Shown here: one piece after another, positions 27,814 through 36,257 of the stretch
Layout: every line of letters begins with the position of its first letter
How positions within the stretch are numbered: the first letter of the stretch is position 1
NCBI GenBank assembly: GCA_046348545.1
Contig: JAXMEB010000003.1
Span: forward strand, 1 to 64,000
Reading direction: 5' to 3'
Source: JAXMEB01 sp046348545
GTDB lineage: Bacteria; Pseudomonadota; Gammaproteobacteria; Berkiellales; Berkiellaceae
DNA: 64,000 nucleotides
Position numbers and translations under genes: made by a program
The notes under the pieces: generated by a model
What the model was told of the DNA's origin: nothing
Seen by the model: only the letters and a program-made list of their open reading frames with translations
Database searches by the model: none

Positions 27814-28350
27814 CTAGGAATACAATCGGATACAGTGGGTCAAGGGCCTGTTTTGCCAGGCTTTTACTTCATCCATAACATTATCCGTCACTTGCGAAAT
27901 CAGCGTGGGAGATAGCTCAACGCCATACATGTCCTGGATTTCTGCTTGTATATCACGCGTAGATAATCCACGCGCATAAAGGGATAAAATCTTCTGATCT
28001 AAGCCAGCAAGTCGACGTTGGTGCTTTTTAACCAGCTGCGGCTCAAATTCACCTGCACGGTCTCGTGGGATTTCTAGCTCAAACTCGCCGTTTTCCCCTT
28101 TTACGGTCTTTTGCGATGTACCGTTGCGCTTATTTTGCGGCGAGCTTTCTGCTGTTGCCTCTAAATGATGCGCCATTTCGGCTTTTAAGGCACTTTCAAG
28201 CGTGCTTTTGATTAGCTCTTTGATTAATCCATTTTTACCAAAAAATGCTTCCTGAGCATCCTTACTGGTTGCAAGCTCAGCTATTTTCTTTTCGTCTATA
28301 ATACCTTTGAGGTCTTTATGCATTCTAATGTTTCCTGTGTCTGTAACCAT
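27814..28350 (-). pseudogene. IS256-family transposase, N-terminal fragment
   Basis: 178 codons: ESALKAEMAHHLE, KGENGEFELEIPRDRAGEFEPQLV and ILSLYARGLSTRDIQAEIQDMYG are standard N-terminal IS256 transposase segments. It ends in a wrong-frame tail after VKAWQNRPL; reading on in the next frame gives DPLYPIVFLDALVVKVKEN, the expected continuation with the first catalytic Asp. Confidence 0.88.
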
Positions 28351-28415
28351 ATCTTAAGTATGATTGCTGCGATTCAGATCGCCAGACACAGAATTCTTTA
28401 CACTACCCTAATACT

Positions 28416-28880
28416 CCGAATTTGCTCGAATTTATGAAAGATGTATGGTGCGACCGTGACAGAAATCACATCAATGATCGAAATAGCTCGCTAGCCTTAC
28501 TATTGTTTCCAGCAGTTCTGAAGGGAGTAACCACTACATGTAGTTTTCAGCAAAGTACAAGACACATAGTTGATGAGTTGGAAGCTGAATTTACCTTTAC
28601 GGAAGAGCCGGTTATCAAGACCAAGCAGAAGGAAACACTCAGCGCGTTGCCCGGTTGTTTACATTTATTTAACAACGCTTATCATGCATACTTGAGAAAA
28701 GAGTCGCAATCATCCATTCAGGGAGACTATTTTGACCTTATCCCGCCCCCTTCAAGGAGCTATTTTGTAAGAGGACCTAAGCCACCAGTAGCTTATTCTC
28801 AGCCTTATAGCTCGCCGCCAGTCGTAGATGCCAGAGAGTTAGAAAGAATGTTGGTCAATAAGCAGCAACGCCCTCAATAG
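28416..28880 (+). pseudogene. displaced 3' end of giant gene 2
   Basis: This stretch follows the right target duplication and is in frame with codon 1308 of giant gene 2 once the IS and one target copy are removed. It encodes about 154 residues. AEFTFTEEPVIKT and the following CLHLFNNAYHAYLRK align with ADFSFNGKITKHF and CLYRLCKEYQDRYES of giant protein 1, so it is the true C-terminus. A TTG at 28422 could start a separate 152-residue product, but nothing suggests it is expressed. A Pro/Tyr-rich tail (PPPSRSYFVRGPKPPVAYS) ends it. Confidence 0.82.
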
Positions 28881-28888
28881 GCGTTGCT
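28864..28888. terminator. convergent terminator hairpin
   Basis: AGCAACGCC (28864-28872) pairs with GGCGTTGCT (28880-28888), followed by TCT. It overlaps the stop codons of the giant gene 2 remnant and of the LTA-synthase-like gene, which converge here. Confidence 0.6.
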
Positions 28889-30775
28889 TCTATTAAGCTG
28901 TTTCCAATCATTGGCAGTTTGGAGATAGGCTAGCGCAGTCATGGTTATTTTTTCATCTTCATCTGTTGTTGGTAAATATGCTTCACCTTCTTTCTGATAA
29001 AAGTTAATCTGCTTTCCAGGCTTGAAGATAACAAGTTTATTTTCTGTTAAATAGCCTACTTTTTGATAATTTGATACGAAAGCTCTGGGAGTATTTTCCT
29101 CAAGAAGATTTTGACCATAAAATCGGCTCGTATAGTGCAGCCTTAATAAGCCTAATAGCGTTGGGGCAACATCGATTTGGCTTGAGAGGGTATTGACGAC
29201 ACGAGGTACTATGATATTCGGCGCATAGATGATTAAAGGAATATGATATCGCTTTGGGTCAATTTCGTTCTTACCGCCACTCCCAGCGGTATGATCTGCC
29301 ACAATCACAAAAATTGTATTGTTGAACCATGGCTTTGACTTGGCTTGTTCTATGAATTTTCCAATCGCGTAGTCGGTATATTTGACGGCACCTTTGCGGC
29401 CTGTTTTAGATGGAATATCAATTTTTCCTTCAGGATAGGTATAAGGTCGATGGTTTGAAGTTGTCATCACCATATTAAAAAAAGGTTTACCTTGAGCATA
29501 GAGCTCATCACTTTCTTTCAGTACACGGTTGAGCAGGTCTTCATCGGAGACCCCCCACACATTTGAAAAAGTAATTTCCTCTGGTTTTAAGTCTCTCCTA
29601 TCGACAATTTCATATCCATTATTTTCAAAAAAGTAATTCATATTGTCAAAATAGCCAAAGCCACCGTAGATAAATTTTGAACGGTACCCTTTGGTATTGA
29701 GCACAGCCCCTAATGAAAATAAATTTTCATTACTGGGTCGTCTAACGATAGCATTCCCTGGTATTGGTGGGATTGAGAGTGTAATCGCTGTCAATCCATA
29801 CACAGTTCGTGTTCCAATCGCATAAAAATTGGTAAAGAATAGAGATTTATTCGCTAAATCGTCTAGATGAGGGGTGAGATTCTCTTGATTACCAAAGGCT
29901 TTCATATAATTTGCACTGAGACTCTCAACCGTTAGAAGTATAATATTGTAGTGATTTTCTTCGCCTGATGGCGTGATTGAACGTTCCAAAATATTTTGAG
30001 TTTGAGTTGTTTTGTTGTTTAATACTTTTTTTAAGAGGGTGTTGAGGTCATTTTGATCTGCTGTGACATAAAATTGATCAAATCGTAATTCATTTCGACG
30101 AAAAGCGGAGAAGAGCTCGTAGACGCCATTTTTAGCAATTTCAGTTGTGTATTGATTGTCACTGATTTCTGCAATCGAGCTATCTAATGTTACGAATTGG
30201 CCCAGTAAGCATAAACAACTGAATATCAAGGCAGCAATTCGTATCTTCAATGTGAGCTCTTTTGGCTTTGCAGAGTCGGTATTAAATTTTCGATAAAACT
30301 GGAAGGTTAAGATGAAGCTGAGTATGCCAATTCCAAGCAGCAAGGGCGTGACGGGATAAGACTCCCAGATATTGCCAATAACCTCATGTGTGTATACTAA
30401 ATAGTCAACTGCTATGAAATTAAACCGGGTTGAGAATTCATCCCAAAAAAACCATTCGGACAGACAGCCGAATAGTAAAGCATAAGAAAAAATAAGGTAA
30501 AATCCGCTAGTGAATTTTCTATCTAAGTAGGTTCCATGTTTTTTCTCAGGGAGCAGCATTAAGTAAAAAGTGATCAGGGTCATGAAAAAAGTAAAGACTG
30601 CAAAATCTAAGATGAACCCAATAAAAAAAGATTGGATAATAATTTGAATGCTATCTAGATTATCTCGCTCTACAATTGTAAAGATAGCTCTGACTAAAGT
30701 TTCTGCACCAATAAATAAATAGAAGAAGGGTGCAATTCGTTGTGCATAATACTTTGCATGAGAACAAGTCATCAT
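28874..30775 (-). CDS. LTA synthase/phosphoethanolamine-transferase-like membrane sulfatase-fold protein
   Basis: 633 residues. About five membrane helices fill the first 200 residues. The periplasmic sulfatase-fold domain has ILLTVESLSANYMKAFG (metal-binding Glu), the expected catalytic Thr in AIGTRTVYGLTA, and IFVIVADHTAGSGG (metal-binding D-H). Gram-negative members of this group transfer phosphoglycerol or phosphoethanolamine to envelope glycans or lipids. It lies 3 bp from a DAG/polyprenol-kinase-like gene, and such a kinase would recycle the diacylglycerol released by a phosphoglycerol transferase, so the pair may form one pathway (inference). Confidence 0.85.
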   Translation of the reverse strand: MMTCSHAKYYAQRIAPFFYLFIGAETLVRAIFTIVERDNLDSIQIIIQSFFIGFILDFAVFTFFMTLITFYLMLLPEKKHGTYLDRKFTSGFYLIFSYALLFGCLSEWFFWDEFSTRFNFIAVDYLVYTHEVIGNIWESYPVTPLLLGIGILSFILTFQFYRKFNTDSAKPKELTLKIRIAALIFSCLCLLGQFVTLDSSIAEISDNQYTTEIAKNGVYELFSAFRRNELRFDQFYVTADQNDLNTLLKKVLNNKTTQTQNILERSITPSGEENHYNIILLTVESLSANYMKAFGNQENLTPHLDDLANKSLFFTNFYAIGTRTVYGLTAITLSIPPIPGNAIVRRPSNENLFSLGAVLNTKGYRSKFIYGGFGYFDNMNYFFENNGYEIVDRRDLKPEEITFSNVWGVSDEDLLNRVLKESDELYAQGKPFFNMVMTTSNHRPYTYPEGKIDIPSKTGRKGAVKYTDYAIGKFIEQAKSKPWFNNTIFVIVADHTAGSGGKNEIDPKRYHIPLIIYAPNIIVPRVVNTLSSQIDVAPTLLGLLRLHYTSRFYGQNLLEENTPRAFVSNYQKVGYLTENKLVIFKPGKQINFYQKEGEAYLPTTDEDEKITMTALAYLQTANDWKQLNRSNAY

Positions 30776-30778
30776 CGA

Positions 30779-31411
30779 TTATCCAACTAGATTAAATGTT
30801 ATACTCAGGGCGATTGCGACAGTTAATGTGATGCTCAGATTGTCATCGACATGAAGTTGTTTTGAATAGCGTTCTATCATCATAGCGGCTAAAGTCGCTG
30901 CACAACCAGATCCTATAAAAATCACTGGCTGATGAAGGAGATTTGAAAGTATGAAAATAGTGATAAAGCCTGATATTGCAAATGCAATCGATCCGGCCCA
31001 AGATTTTCCAAGCGCACTGGGTTGACCATAGCGCTTGCCGATTAATGCAGCAGCAGTATCCGAAATGAGCATGATACTGAGTGCTGTGATGGCAATGATT
31101 TTTGGAAATAAAAGCGTGACGATGAGCGCTGAAATGAGGACATAGCTGGCACCTGTCAGTTGAAAATGCCCTTTGGTTTCATGTTCTCGAAGCATGAGGT
31201 GGGTTAGCTTTATTGCTAATTTTGAGAGTCCATGATCTTGTATCCGCACGGTTTCATAAATCAACATGCCAGCCAATAGTACAGTAAATATGAGCACAGC
31301 AGCCCCACGCTCCGTATAATAGATGATGAGGGGCATCCAAAGTGAACTGAGATGGATTAGTTTTCGGTTTAATTCCATGTAATAGGGTAAAGGACCAGGG
31401 TTTAAAAGCAT
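30779..31411 (-). CDS. diacylglycerol/polyprenol kinase family membrane protein (DGK1/SEC59-like)
   Basis: 210 residues, about six membrane helices. NRKLIHLSSLW near the start and SDTAAALIGKRYGQ with KSWAGSIAF are hallmarks of the CTP-dependent dolichol/diacylglycerol/phytol kinase family, which is often annotated loosely as phosphatidate cytidylyltransferase. Start may be ATG 31411 or ATG 31378 (MELNRKL). Immediately upstream of the LTA-synthase-like gene in the same direction. Confidence 0.8.
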   Translation of the reverse strand: MLLNPGPLPYYMELNRKLIHLSSLWMPLIIYYTERGAAVLIFTVLLAGMLIYETVRIQDHGLSKLAIKLTHLMLREHETKGHFQLTGASYVLISALIVTLLFPKIIAITALSIMLISDTAAALIGKRYGQPSALGKSWAGSIAFAISGFITIFILSNLLHQPVIFIGSGCAATLAAMMIERYSKQLHVDDNLSITLTVAIALSITFNLVG

Positions 31412-31471
31412 CGTATGTACTCAATTACAAAAACTTAGAACAATATCCTCGAAAGCTGCTAGAACGTCAAC

Positions 31472-32293
31472 TTAGCACGTTTTGAAGCCGCTTTCTTCAT
31501 CCGATTCCTCTTTTTCTTTTGGTGGGAAAAGAGGTGCGTGCATACCCAGCGAGCGTGCTTTTTCAATAGCGGCTATCAAATCTATTTGAACTAAATCAAA
31601 TAGTTCCTTAAAACTATTGATGACAAAGTAAACAGGTTGAAAAATATCAATACGATAAGGTGTGCGAAAAGCATCAATAACGTCTAGCGATTTTCTAATA
31701 GCTTGCTTACTTTCAAGTGCGTATACGGTTTCTCCTTTTGAAGAGAGTATCCCGCCACCATAGACTCTTAAGCCTTGTTTGGTTTGAATCAAACCAAACT
31801 CAACAGTAAACCAGTAGAGTCTAGCCAGCATGGCGTGATTCTTGGGGTCGGCATTCGCCCCTATTTTTCCGTAGGTAGCCATAAAATCTGCATAAACGGG
31901 TATTGTTAAGAGTGGGCAATGTCCGAATACCTCGTGAAAGATATCGGGTTCTTGTAAATAATCCATTTCTTCGCGTGTTCGAATAAAAGTTGCGCAAGGA
32001 AATTTTCGGTCAGCTAGTAATTTGAAAAAACGTTCATAATTGATGAGAGCGGGAACCGGTACAATTTCCCAGCCAGTCAAATTCCGTAAGCGATGATTGA
32101 CTTCTGGAATTTGAGGGATTTGATTACTAAGACCTAAATGACCAATGCCTTGAATATACTCTGAGCAGCCGCGATTCTCAATGATTTGAAGCTGTCTATG
32201 AAAGAGCTCAGACCAAATTATGTTTTCTTCATCAGTATACTGAACTCGGCCAGTTTCATTAGGTTGTTTAGAAATGTATTTTGAGGTTTTCAT
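31472..32293 (-). CDS. phhA: phenylalanine 4-monooxygenase
   Basis: 273 residues, the compact bacterial form without ACT domain. Iron ligands lie in DIFHEVFGHCPLL (two His) and LYWFTVEFGLI (Glu). It hydroxylates phenylalanine to tyrosine with tetrahydropterin, which PhhB (18.7 kb) regenerates. It stands apart from the other aromatic genes, with no partner in its own operon. Confidence 0.96.
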   Translation of the reverse strand: MKTSKYISKQPNETGRVQYTDEENIIWSELFHRQLQIIENRGCSEYIQGIGHLGLSNQIPQIPEVNHRLRNLTGWEIVPVPALINYERFFKLLADRKFPCATFIRTREEMDYLQEPDIFHEVFGHCPLLTIPVYADFMATYGKIGANADPKNHAMLARLYWFTVEFGLIQTKQGLRVYGGGILSSKGETVYALESKQAIRKSLDVIDAFRTPYRIDIFQPVYFVINSFKELFDLVQIDLIAAIEKARSLGMHAPLFPPKEKEESDEESGFKTC

Positions 32294-32369
32294 AGACCGC
32301 CCTTGTCAGATACCCAGAAAATTTCAGTATAGCTGAGGCGAGTTATATTTTAAATCCCCAGCCATCAGA

Positions 32370-32439
32370 TTTACCCATCACAGCTGAATTTTCGGGGTTG
32401 TTGCCTTCGCGATTCTCACCGCAGTCATGTACCTTGTGT
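32370..32439 (-). repeat. palindromic element copy D, first half
   Basis: TTTACCCATCACAGCTGAAT followed by TTTCGGGGTTGTTGCC matches the end of copies A-C read from the other strand. It breaks off at ACCTTGTGT, where the IS4-family element is inserted; the other half resumes at 33665. Confidence 0.85.
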
Positions 32440-33664
32440 CTCTGTACAGGACAAAACTATTTAGTTGGAAGGTCTGCTTTTCTAGTAGCTCGCTGAAATA
32501 AAAACAAAAAGTGTATAATCTCGATTGTCAAAAAAGAGGTGTACCTGATGTTTTCATTCAACGAGTTAAAATGCATTTTAAAGCCATATTTTAAAATCGA
32601 CAATAGGCGTCTTGATTGTCTCGCTCAGATTCTCGTTGCGCTTATTACTGTGCGTACAGTTAATTTAGTGGAAATAGCGCAAGCAATGCTTACTGGGGGA
32701 TTATTTGAAGCTCGCTACAAGCGTCTGCGGCGATTTTTAAGGAGTTCAACGGCTTTTCATTTCCAATATTCTCAAAGTTCATTGCACAATTTTTTCTACC
32801 ATCTAATATTAAATGGCAATTAGTCATGGATAGAACAAACTGGAAATGGGGCAAAGCTAATATTAATATATTAATGGTATCGGCGGTGTGCGGCACTGTT
32901 GCGATCCCATTAATATGGAAATTTCTTCCTAAAAAAGGTGCTTCGAACACGGATGAATGGATAGAAATTGTTGAAAAATTTATTGGAATTTTTGGACTCA
33001 ATGTTATTCAAGAATTACTTGGTGATAGGGAATTCGTAAGTGCCAAATGGTTCAATGGCTACAGGAAAAGCAGCTCCCTTTTACAATTCGGCTCAAGAAA
33101 AGCATCAGCGTAACCAGCGCCAAAGAGAATAAGACTCATACTCGCACATTGTTCATTAATTTGAGACAAGGTCAAGTTCGTTATATAAAAATGCAAAAAA
33201 GACTATTTGGGATTTCGGTATGGCTAGCTGCCACGCGCGCAGAAGATGGTGAATGGGTAATTGTTGCAACCAATCACCAGCCTGAATTCGCTTTAGCGAG
33301 GTATAAATTGCGATGGAACATCGAGACACTTTTTGATTTTTAAAATCGAAGGGATTTTGTTTTGAAGATACCCATATTACGCTTCCAGAACGATTACATA
33401 ATTTATTATCAGTGTTGGCGATAGCATTTGTTTAGCATATAAAGCAGGTCAAATTGTAGCAAAAGAAATACCTATTAAAAGAAAGAAGCATGGCCGATTG
33501 GAAAAAAGTATACTTCGGGTTGGGTTAGATTTATTAAGAGAGATATTTTTTAAAATGGCACGTTCAGTTAATAATTTTGTTGATGAGATAGCCCCCATTT
33601 TTCTCAAAAATGGGGTGGTCAATTTGATTTTTTCAAGGAGTTAAATGTTTTGTCCTGTACAGAG
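32440..33664 (+). mobile_element. decayed IS4-family element inserted in a palindromic repeat
   Basis: Perfect 18-bp inverted ends CTCTGTACAGGACAAAAC at both sides; 9-bp target duplication ACCTTGTGT (32431-32439 and 33665-33673). 1225 bp. The single transposase gene is broken by a stop and several frameshifts. Confidence 0.9.
32548..33643 (+). pseudogene. IS4-family transposase, multiply broken
   Basis: Starts ATG 32548 behind AGAGG. Fragments: MFSFNELKCILKPYF; DRTNWKWGKANINIL (first catalytic Asp), LLGDREFVSAKW (second Asp), then a shift to FTIRLKKSIS, and YKLRWNIETLFDF (the Y-R-E signature with catalytic Glu), then further shifted C-terminal pieces (GRLEKSILRVGLDLL). A stop at 32821 and at least two frameshifts make it inactive. 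Confidence 0.88.
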
Positions 33665-33731
33665 ACCTTGTGTACACTCCTGCGTCTCGAACGCTCGGCG
33701 CCTACCCGAAAAATCATCTCTTGTGGGTATA
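33665..33731 (-). repeat. palindromic element copy D, second half
   Basis: Continues copy D after the IS: TGTACACTCC, GCGCCTACCCGAAAAATCAT, ending GGGTATA. The start repeats the 9-bp target ACCTTGTGT. The last TATA is shared with copy E. Confidence 0.85.
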
Positions 33732-33823
33732 CCCGTCACAGCCGAATTTTTGGGCTTTGCTTGTCCGTCCGTAGCTCGCAAGCGCGCAGGCAGGTACTCG
33801 AAAAATCATCTGTTGTGGGTATA
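33728..33823 (-). repeat. palindromic element copy E, shortened (about 96 bp)
   Basis: TATACCCGTCACAGCCGAAT at one end and AAAAATCATCTGTTGTGGGT at the other match the family ends. The central TGTACAC palindrome is replaced by an unrelated GC-rich stretch (TCCGTAGCTCGCAAGCGCGC). Head-to-tail with copy D. Confidence 0.75.
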
Positions 33824-33833
33824 GACAGCTTGG

Positions 33834-33956
33834 TCATCCATATTGAAGCAATTTCAGCTTGCTTTGCAAGACTATTTCAATTTCTTTTTGCGTATCTTTA
33901 ATTCCCATTCTTTGCTTGGGAGTTTTTAGGCTTTTTTGATTTAGACTTTTCATCAT
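33834..33956 (-). CDS. possible 40-residue small protein after scoB
   Basis: AAGGAAGG lies just ahead of ATG 33956. The product begins MMKSLNQKSLKTPKQRMGIK and continues with a short amphipathic helix (TQKEIEIVLQSKLKLLQ). It stops 10 bp before repeat copy E, so it may be the N-terminal remnant of a gene cut by repeat and IS insertions. No family recognised. Confidence 0.3.
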   Translation of the reverse strand: MMKSLNQKSLKTPKQRMGIKDTQKEIEIVLQSKLKLLQYG

Positions 33957-33977
33957 GCCTTCCTTGGCCTATTTTGG

Positions 33978-34634
33978 CTAGAACTTTATATCTGGGATAT
34001 CCCCTTCAATAATCAGTTTGCCTTCCGTTTTGGCTTTGATTTCATCAACCATGACGCCAGGGGCTTTTTCACGTAAGTGAAATGCTCCATCGATGACATC
34101 CAGCACAGCAAGATCAGTCACAATTTTCTTCACACAGTTCACACCAGTCAGGGGAAGTTGGCAAAACTTGAGGAGTTTAGACTCACCTTGTTTGTTGGCG
34201 TGCTGCATTGCAACGATAATATTGCGTGCGCTAGCCACCAAATCCATCGCACCTCCCATTCCTTTTATCAGTTTGCCAGGGATCATCCAAGAGGCAATAT
34301 TTCCATGCTGGTCAACTTCAAAGGCGCCTAATACGGTGAGGTCGATATGCCCGCCCCGAATCATGGCAAAGCTATCGGCAGAGGAGAAGTAACAGGCGCC
34401 TGTTCGAGCTGTCACGGTTTCTTTACCGGCATTAATTAAATCAGGATCGATTTCAGATTCAGTCGGATACGGCCCCATCCCAAGGAGGCCATTTTCAGAT
34501 TGTAAGAAGACGTCAATATGCGGTGGAATGTAATTTGCAACCAAGGTTGGGATCCCAATCCCTAAATTAACATAATAACCATCTTTAATTTCTTGCGCGA
34601 TGCGAAGCGCAATTTGTTCACGAGTGAGTGCCAT
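33978..34634 (-). CDS. scoB: 3-oxoacid (succinyl-CoA:acetoacetate) CoA-transferase subunit B
   Basis: 218 residues. YVNLGIGIPTLVANYIP and the catalytic-Glu motif SENGLLGMGP are diagnostic of the B subunit; GAFEVDQHGNIASWMIPGK follows. With ScoA it activates acetoacetate to acetoacetyl-CoA using succinyl-CoA. Last large gene of the liu operon, 11 bp after scoA. Confidence 0.95.
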   Translation of the reverse strand: MALTREQIALRIAQEIKDGYYVNLGIGIPTLVANYIPPHIDVFLQSENGLLGMGPYPTESEIDPDLINAGKETVTARTGACYFSSADSFAMIRGGHIDLTVLGAFEVDQHGNIASWMIPGKLIKGMGGAMDLVASARNIIVAMQHANKQGESKLLKFCQLPLTGVNCVKKIVTDLAVLDVIDGAFHLREKAPGVMVDEIKAKTEGKLIIEGDIPDIKF

Positions 34635-34645
34635 AGATGCCTCTT

Positions 34646-35344
34646 TTAACCACGGATTATGCGACGTTCAATGCGTTTTTGAAAAGTGCCTTGTATCACA
34701 CGATTAACATAAATACCCGGTGTGTGAATAAAGTTCGGATCGAGTTCACCAGGCTGAACAATTTCTTCAACCTCAGCTACCGTAATTTTTCCCGCTGTTG
34801 CCATCATAGGGTTAAAATTCATAGCCGTTTTTCTATAAATAAGATTACCCATGGTATCCGCCTTCCAAGCTTTAATCAGTGAAAAATCAGCTTTGAAAGC
34901 TTCTTCTAGAACATAAGGCTTACCATTAAATTCTTTTACTTCCTTACCTTCTGCGACTGGAGTGCCATAGCCAGCTGGGGTGTAAAATGCAGGAATACCG
35001 GCACCGCCAGCTCGTATTTTCTCAGCTAAAGTACCCTGAGGTGTGAGAATGACCTTCATCTCTCCACTTAAAAACAATTGCTCGAAAAGTGCATTTTCAC
35101 CTACGTATGATGAGATCATGGTTTTGATTTGCCGTTTTTCAAGCAACATTCCCAGGCCAAAACCATCTACCCCAGCATTGTTTGATATACAGATTAGCCC
35201 TTTGGTGCCCATCTCATATACTTTTTGAATGAGACCTTCCGGAATACCGCAAAGTCCAAACCCACCGGCCATCACCGTCATATTATCGATTAGACCTGCT
35301 AAAGCTTCATCATAGGTTTTAACAACTTTATTGAACCCTGACAC
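34646..35344 (-). CDS. scoA: 3-oxoacid CoA-transferase subunit A
   Basis: Start GTG 35344 is chosen because GGAGG lies six bases upstream; ATG 35368 would place that site inside the gene. 232 residues with MAGGFGLCGIPEGLI and SNNAGVDGFGLGMLLEKRQIK, typical of the A subunit. Works with ScoB on acetoacetate from HMG-CoA lyase and from fumarylacetoacetase. Confidence 0.94.
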   Translation of the reverse strand: MSGFNKVVKTYDEALAGLIDNMTVMAGGFGLCGIPEGLIQKVYEMGTKGLICISNNAGVDGFGLGMLLEKRQIKTMISSYVGENALFEQLFLSGEMKVILTPQGTLAEKIRAGGAGIPAFYTPAGYGTPVAEGKEVKEFNGKPYVLEEAFKADFSLIKAWKADTMGNLIYRKTAMNFNPMMATAGKITVAEVEEIVQPGELDPNFIHTPGIYVNRVIQGTFQKRIERRIIRG

Positions 35345-35360
35345 AATGACCTCCAAAATA

Positions 35361-36257
35361 TTATGCACGAGACCATTTTGCTAGACCGACTTGCGATCGA
35401 GGCAAAATCCCGAGTATGTTGCAGATCCAACGACCTGCATCAAGTAGTAATTCTAAATCAATCCCTGTACGGTAGCCTAGTCCATGTAATAGATAAAGCA
35501 CATCCTCTGTAGGGACATTCCCACTGGCTCCTTTTGCGTAAGGACACCCCCCTAATCCCGATACAGAGGAATCGATAATTCGAATGCCGGCATCGAGACT
35601 AGCATAAATATTTGCAATAGCTTGGCCATAGGTGTTATGGAAGTGCACAGCTAAACGTTCGAGTGGCACTATGGGGATAATCGTTCTCAATAGCGCAAGG
35701 ACCGTATTAGGGGTGCCAACGCCAATAGTGTCTCCCAATGAAATCTCATCGCAACCGAATTCATGCAGCGACTTTGCAACGGGTAGAACTTGCTTCGGGT
35801 GAATAGGTCCCTCATAAGGGCAGCCTGCAACGCAAGAGATATATCCTCTAACAAAAAAATTTAATCGCTTGCCTTTTTCAATAATAGGGCGGAATCGGTC
35901 TAAGCTCTCTTGGATCGTGCAGTTTATGTTCTTTTTTGAAAAAGTTTCAGAAGCAGCTGCAAATACTGCAATTTCTTTAACCCCTGCATTCACAGCCTTT
36001 TCGAAGCCTTGTTCATTGGGAACTAGAAATCCAAAATGTCCTGGTTTGTTTGACAAAGCTGCAGCTATTTCAAGATGATCAGCCATCTGAGGCACCCACT
36101 TGGGAGAGACAAAGCTACTCGCTTCAATATACTGAAGACCAGATTTACGAAGTCTGTCAATCAGTTCCAGCTTGACTCCTGTTGAGATCACTAGTTTTTC
36201 ATTTTGAAGACCGTCTCTGGGCCCAACTTCAACAATCTTGATATCGATATTATTCAT
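35361..36257 (-). CDS. liuE: hydroxymethylglutaryl-CoA lyase
   Basis: 298 residues from ATG 36257 (a TTG at 36269 sits almost on the GGAG). VEVGPRDGLQNEK carries the metal/substrate motif; GCPYAKGASGNVPTEDVLYLL contains the catalytic Cys. It cleaves HMG-CoA to acetyl-CoA and acetoacetate, ending the leucine-specific part. Overlaps liuD by 8 bp. Equivalent to mvaB/hmgL. Confidence 0.95.
   Translation of the reverse strand: MNNIDIKIVEVGPRDGLQNEKLVISTGVKLELIDRLRKSGLQYIEASSFVSPKWVPQMADHLEIAAALSNKPGHFGFLVPNEQGFEKAVNAGVKEIAVFAAASETFSKKNINCTIQESLDRFRPIIEKGKRLNFFVRGYISCVAGCPYEGPIHPKQVLPVAKSLHEFGCDEISLGDTIGVGTPNTVLALLRTIIPIVPLERLAVHFHNTYGQAIANIYASLDAGIRIIDSSVSGLGGCPYAKGASGNVPTEDVLYLLHGLGYRTGIDLELLLDAGRWICNILGILPRSQVGLAKWSRA

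Larger units (their letters stand above)
27044..28407 (-). mobile_element. IS256-family insertion sequence with 8-bp target duplication
   Basis: Inverted ends GAGTATGTAAAATATTTTGT (27044 on) and, from the other side, GGTAGTGTAAAGAATTCTGT share TGTAAA and TTxTGTGTCTG. CTAATACT is duplicated at 27036-27043 and 28408-28415. Total 1364 bp, near the usual ~1.3 kb. The transposase is on the minus strand and frameshifted. Removing 27044-28415 rejoins giant gene 2 in frame. Confidence 0.9.

Noticed and set aside
27083..28350. Programmed frameshift making full IS256 transposase
   Set aside because: IS256 transposases are normally single-frame, and the junction near 27850 lacks a slippery heptamer followed by a clear structure; a one-base loss explains it better.
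33650..33901. 83-codon plus-strand frame across repeats D and E
   Set aside because: Made entirely of repeat sequence and IS end; the equivalent frame on other copies is just the antisense of the element.
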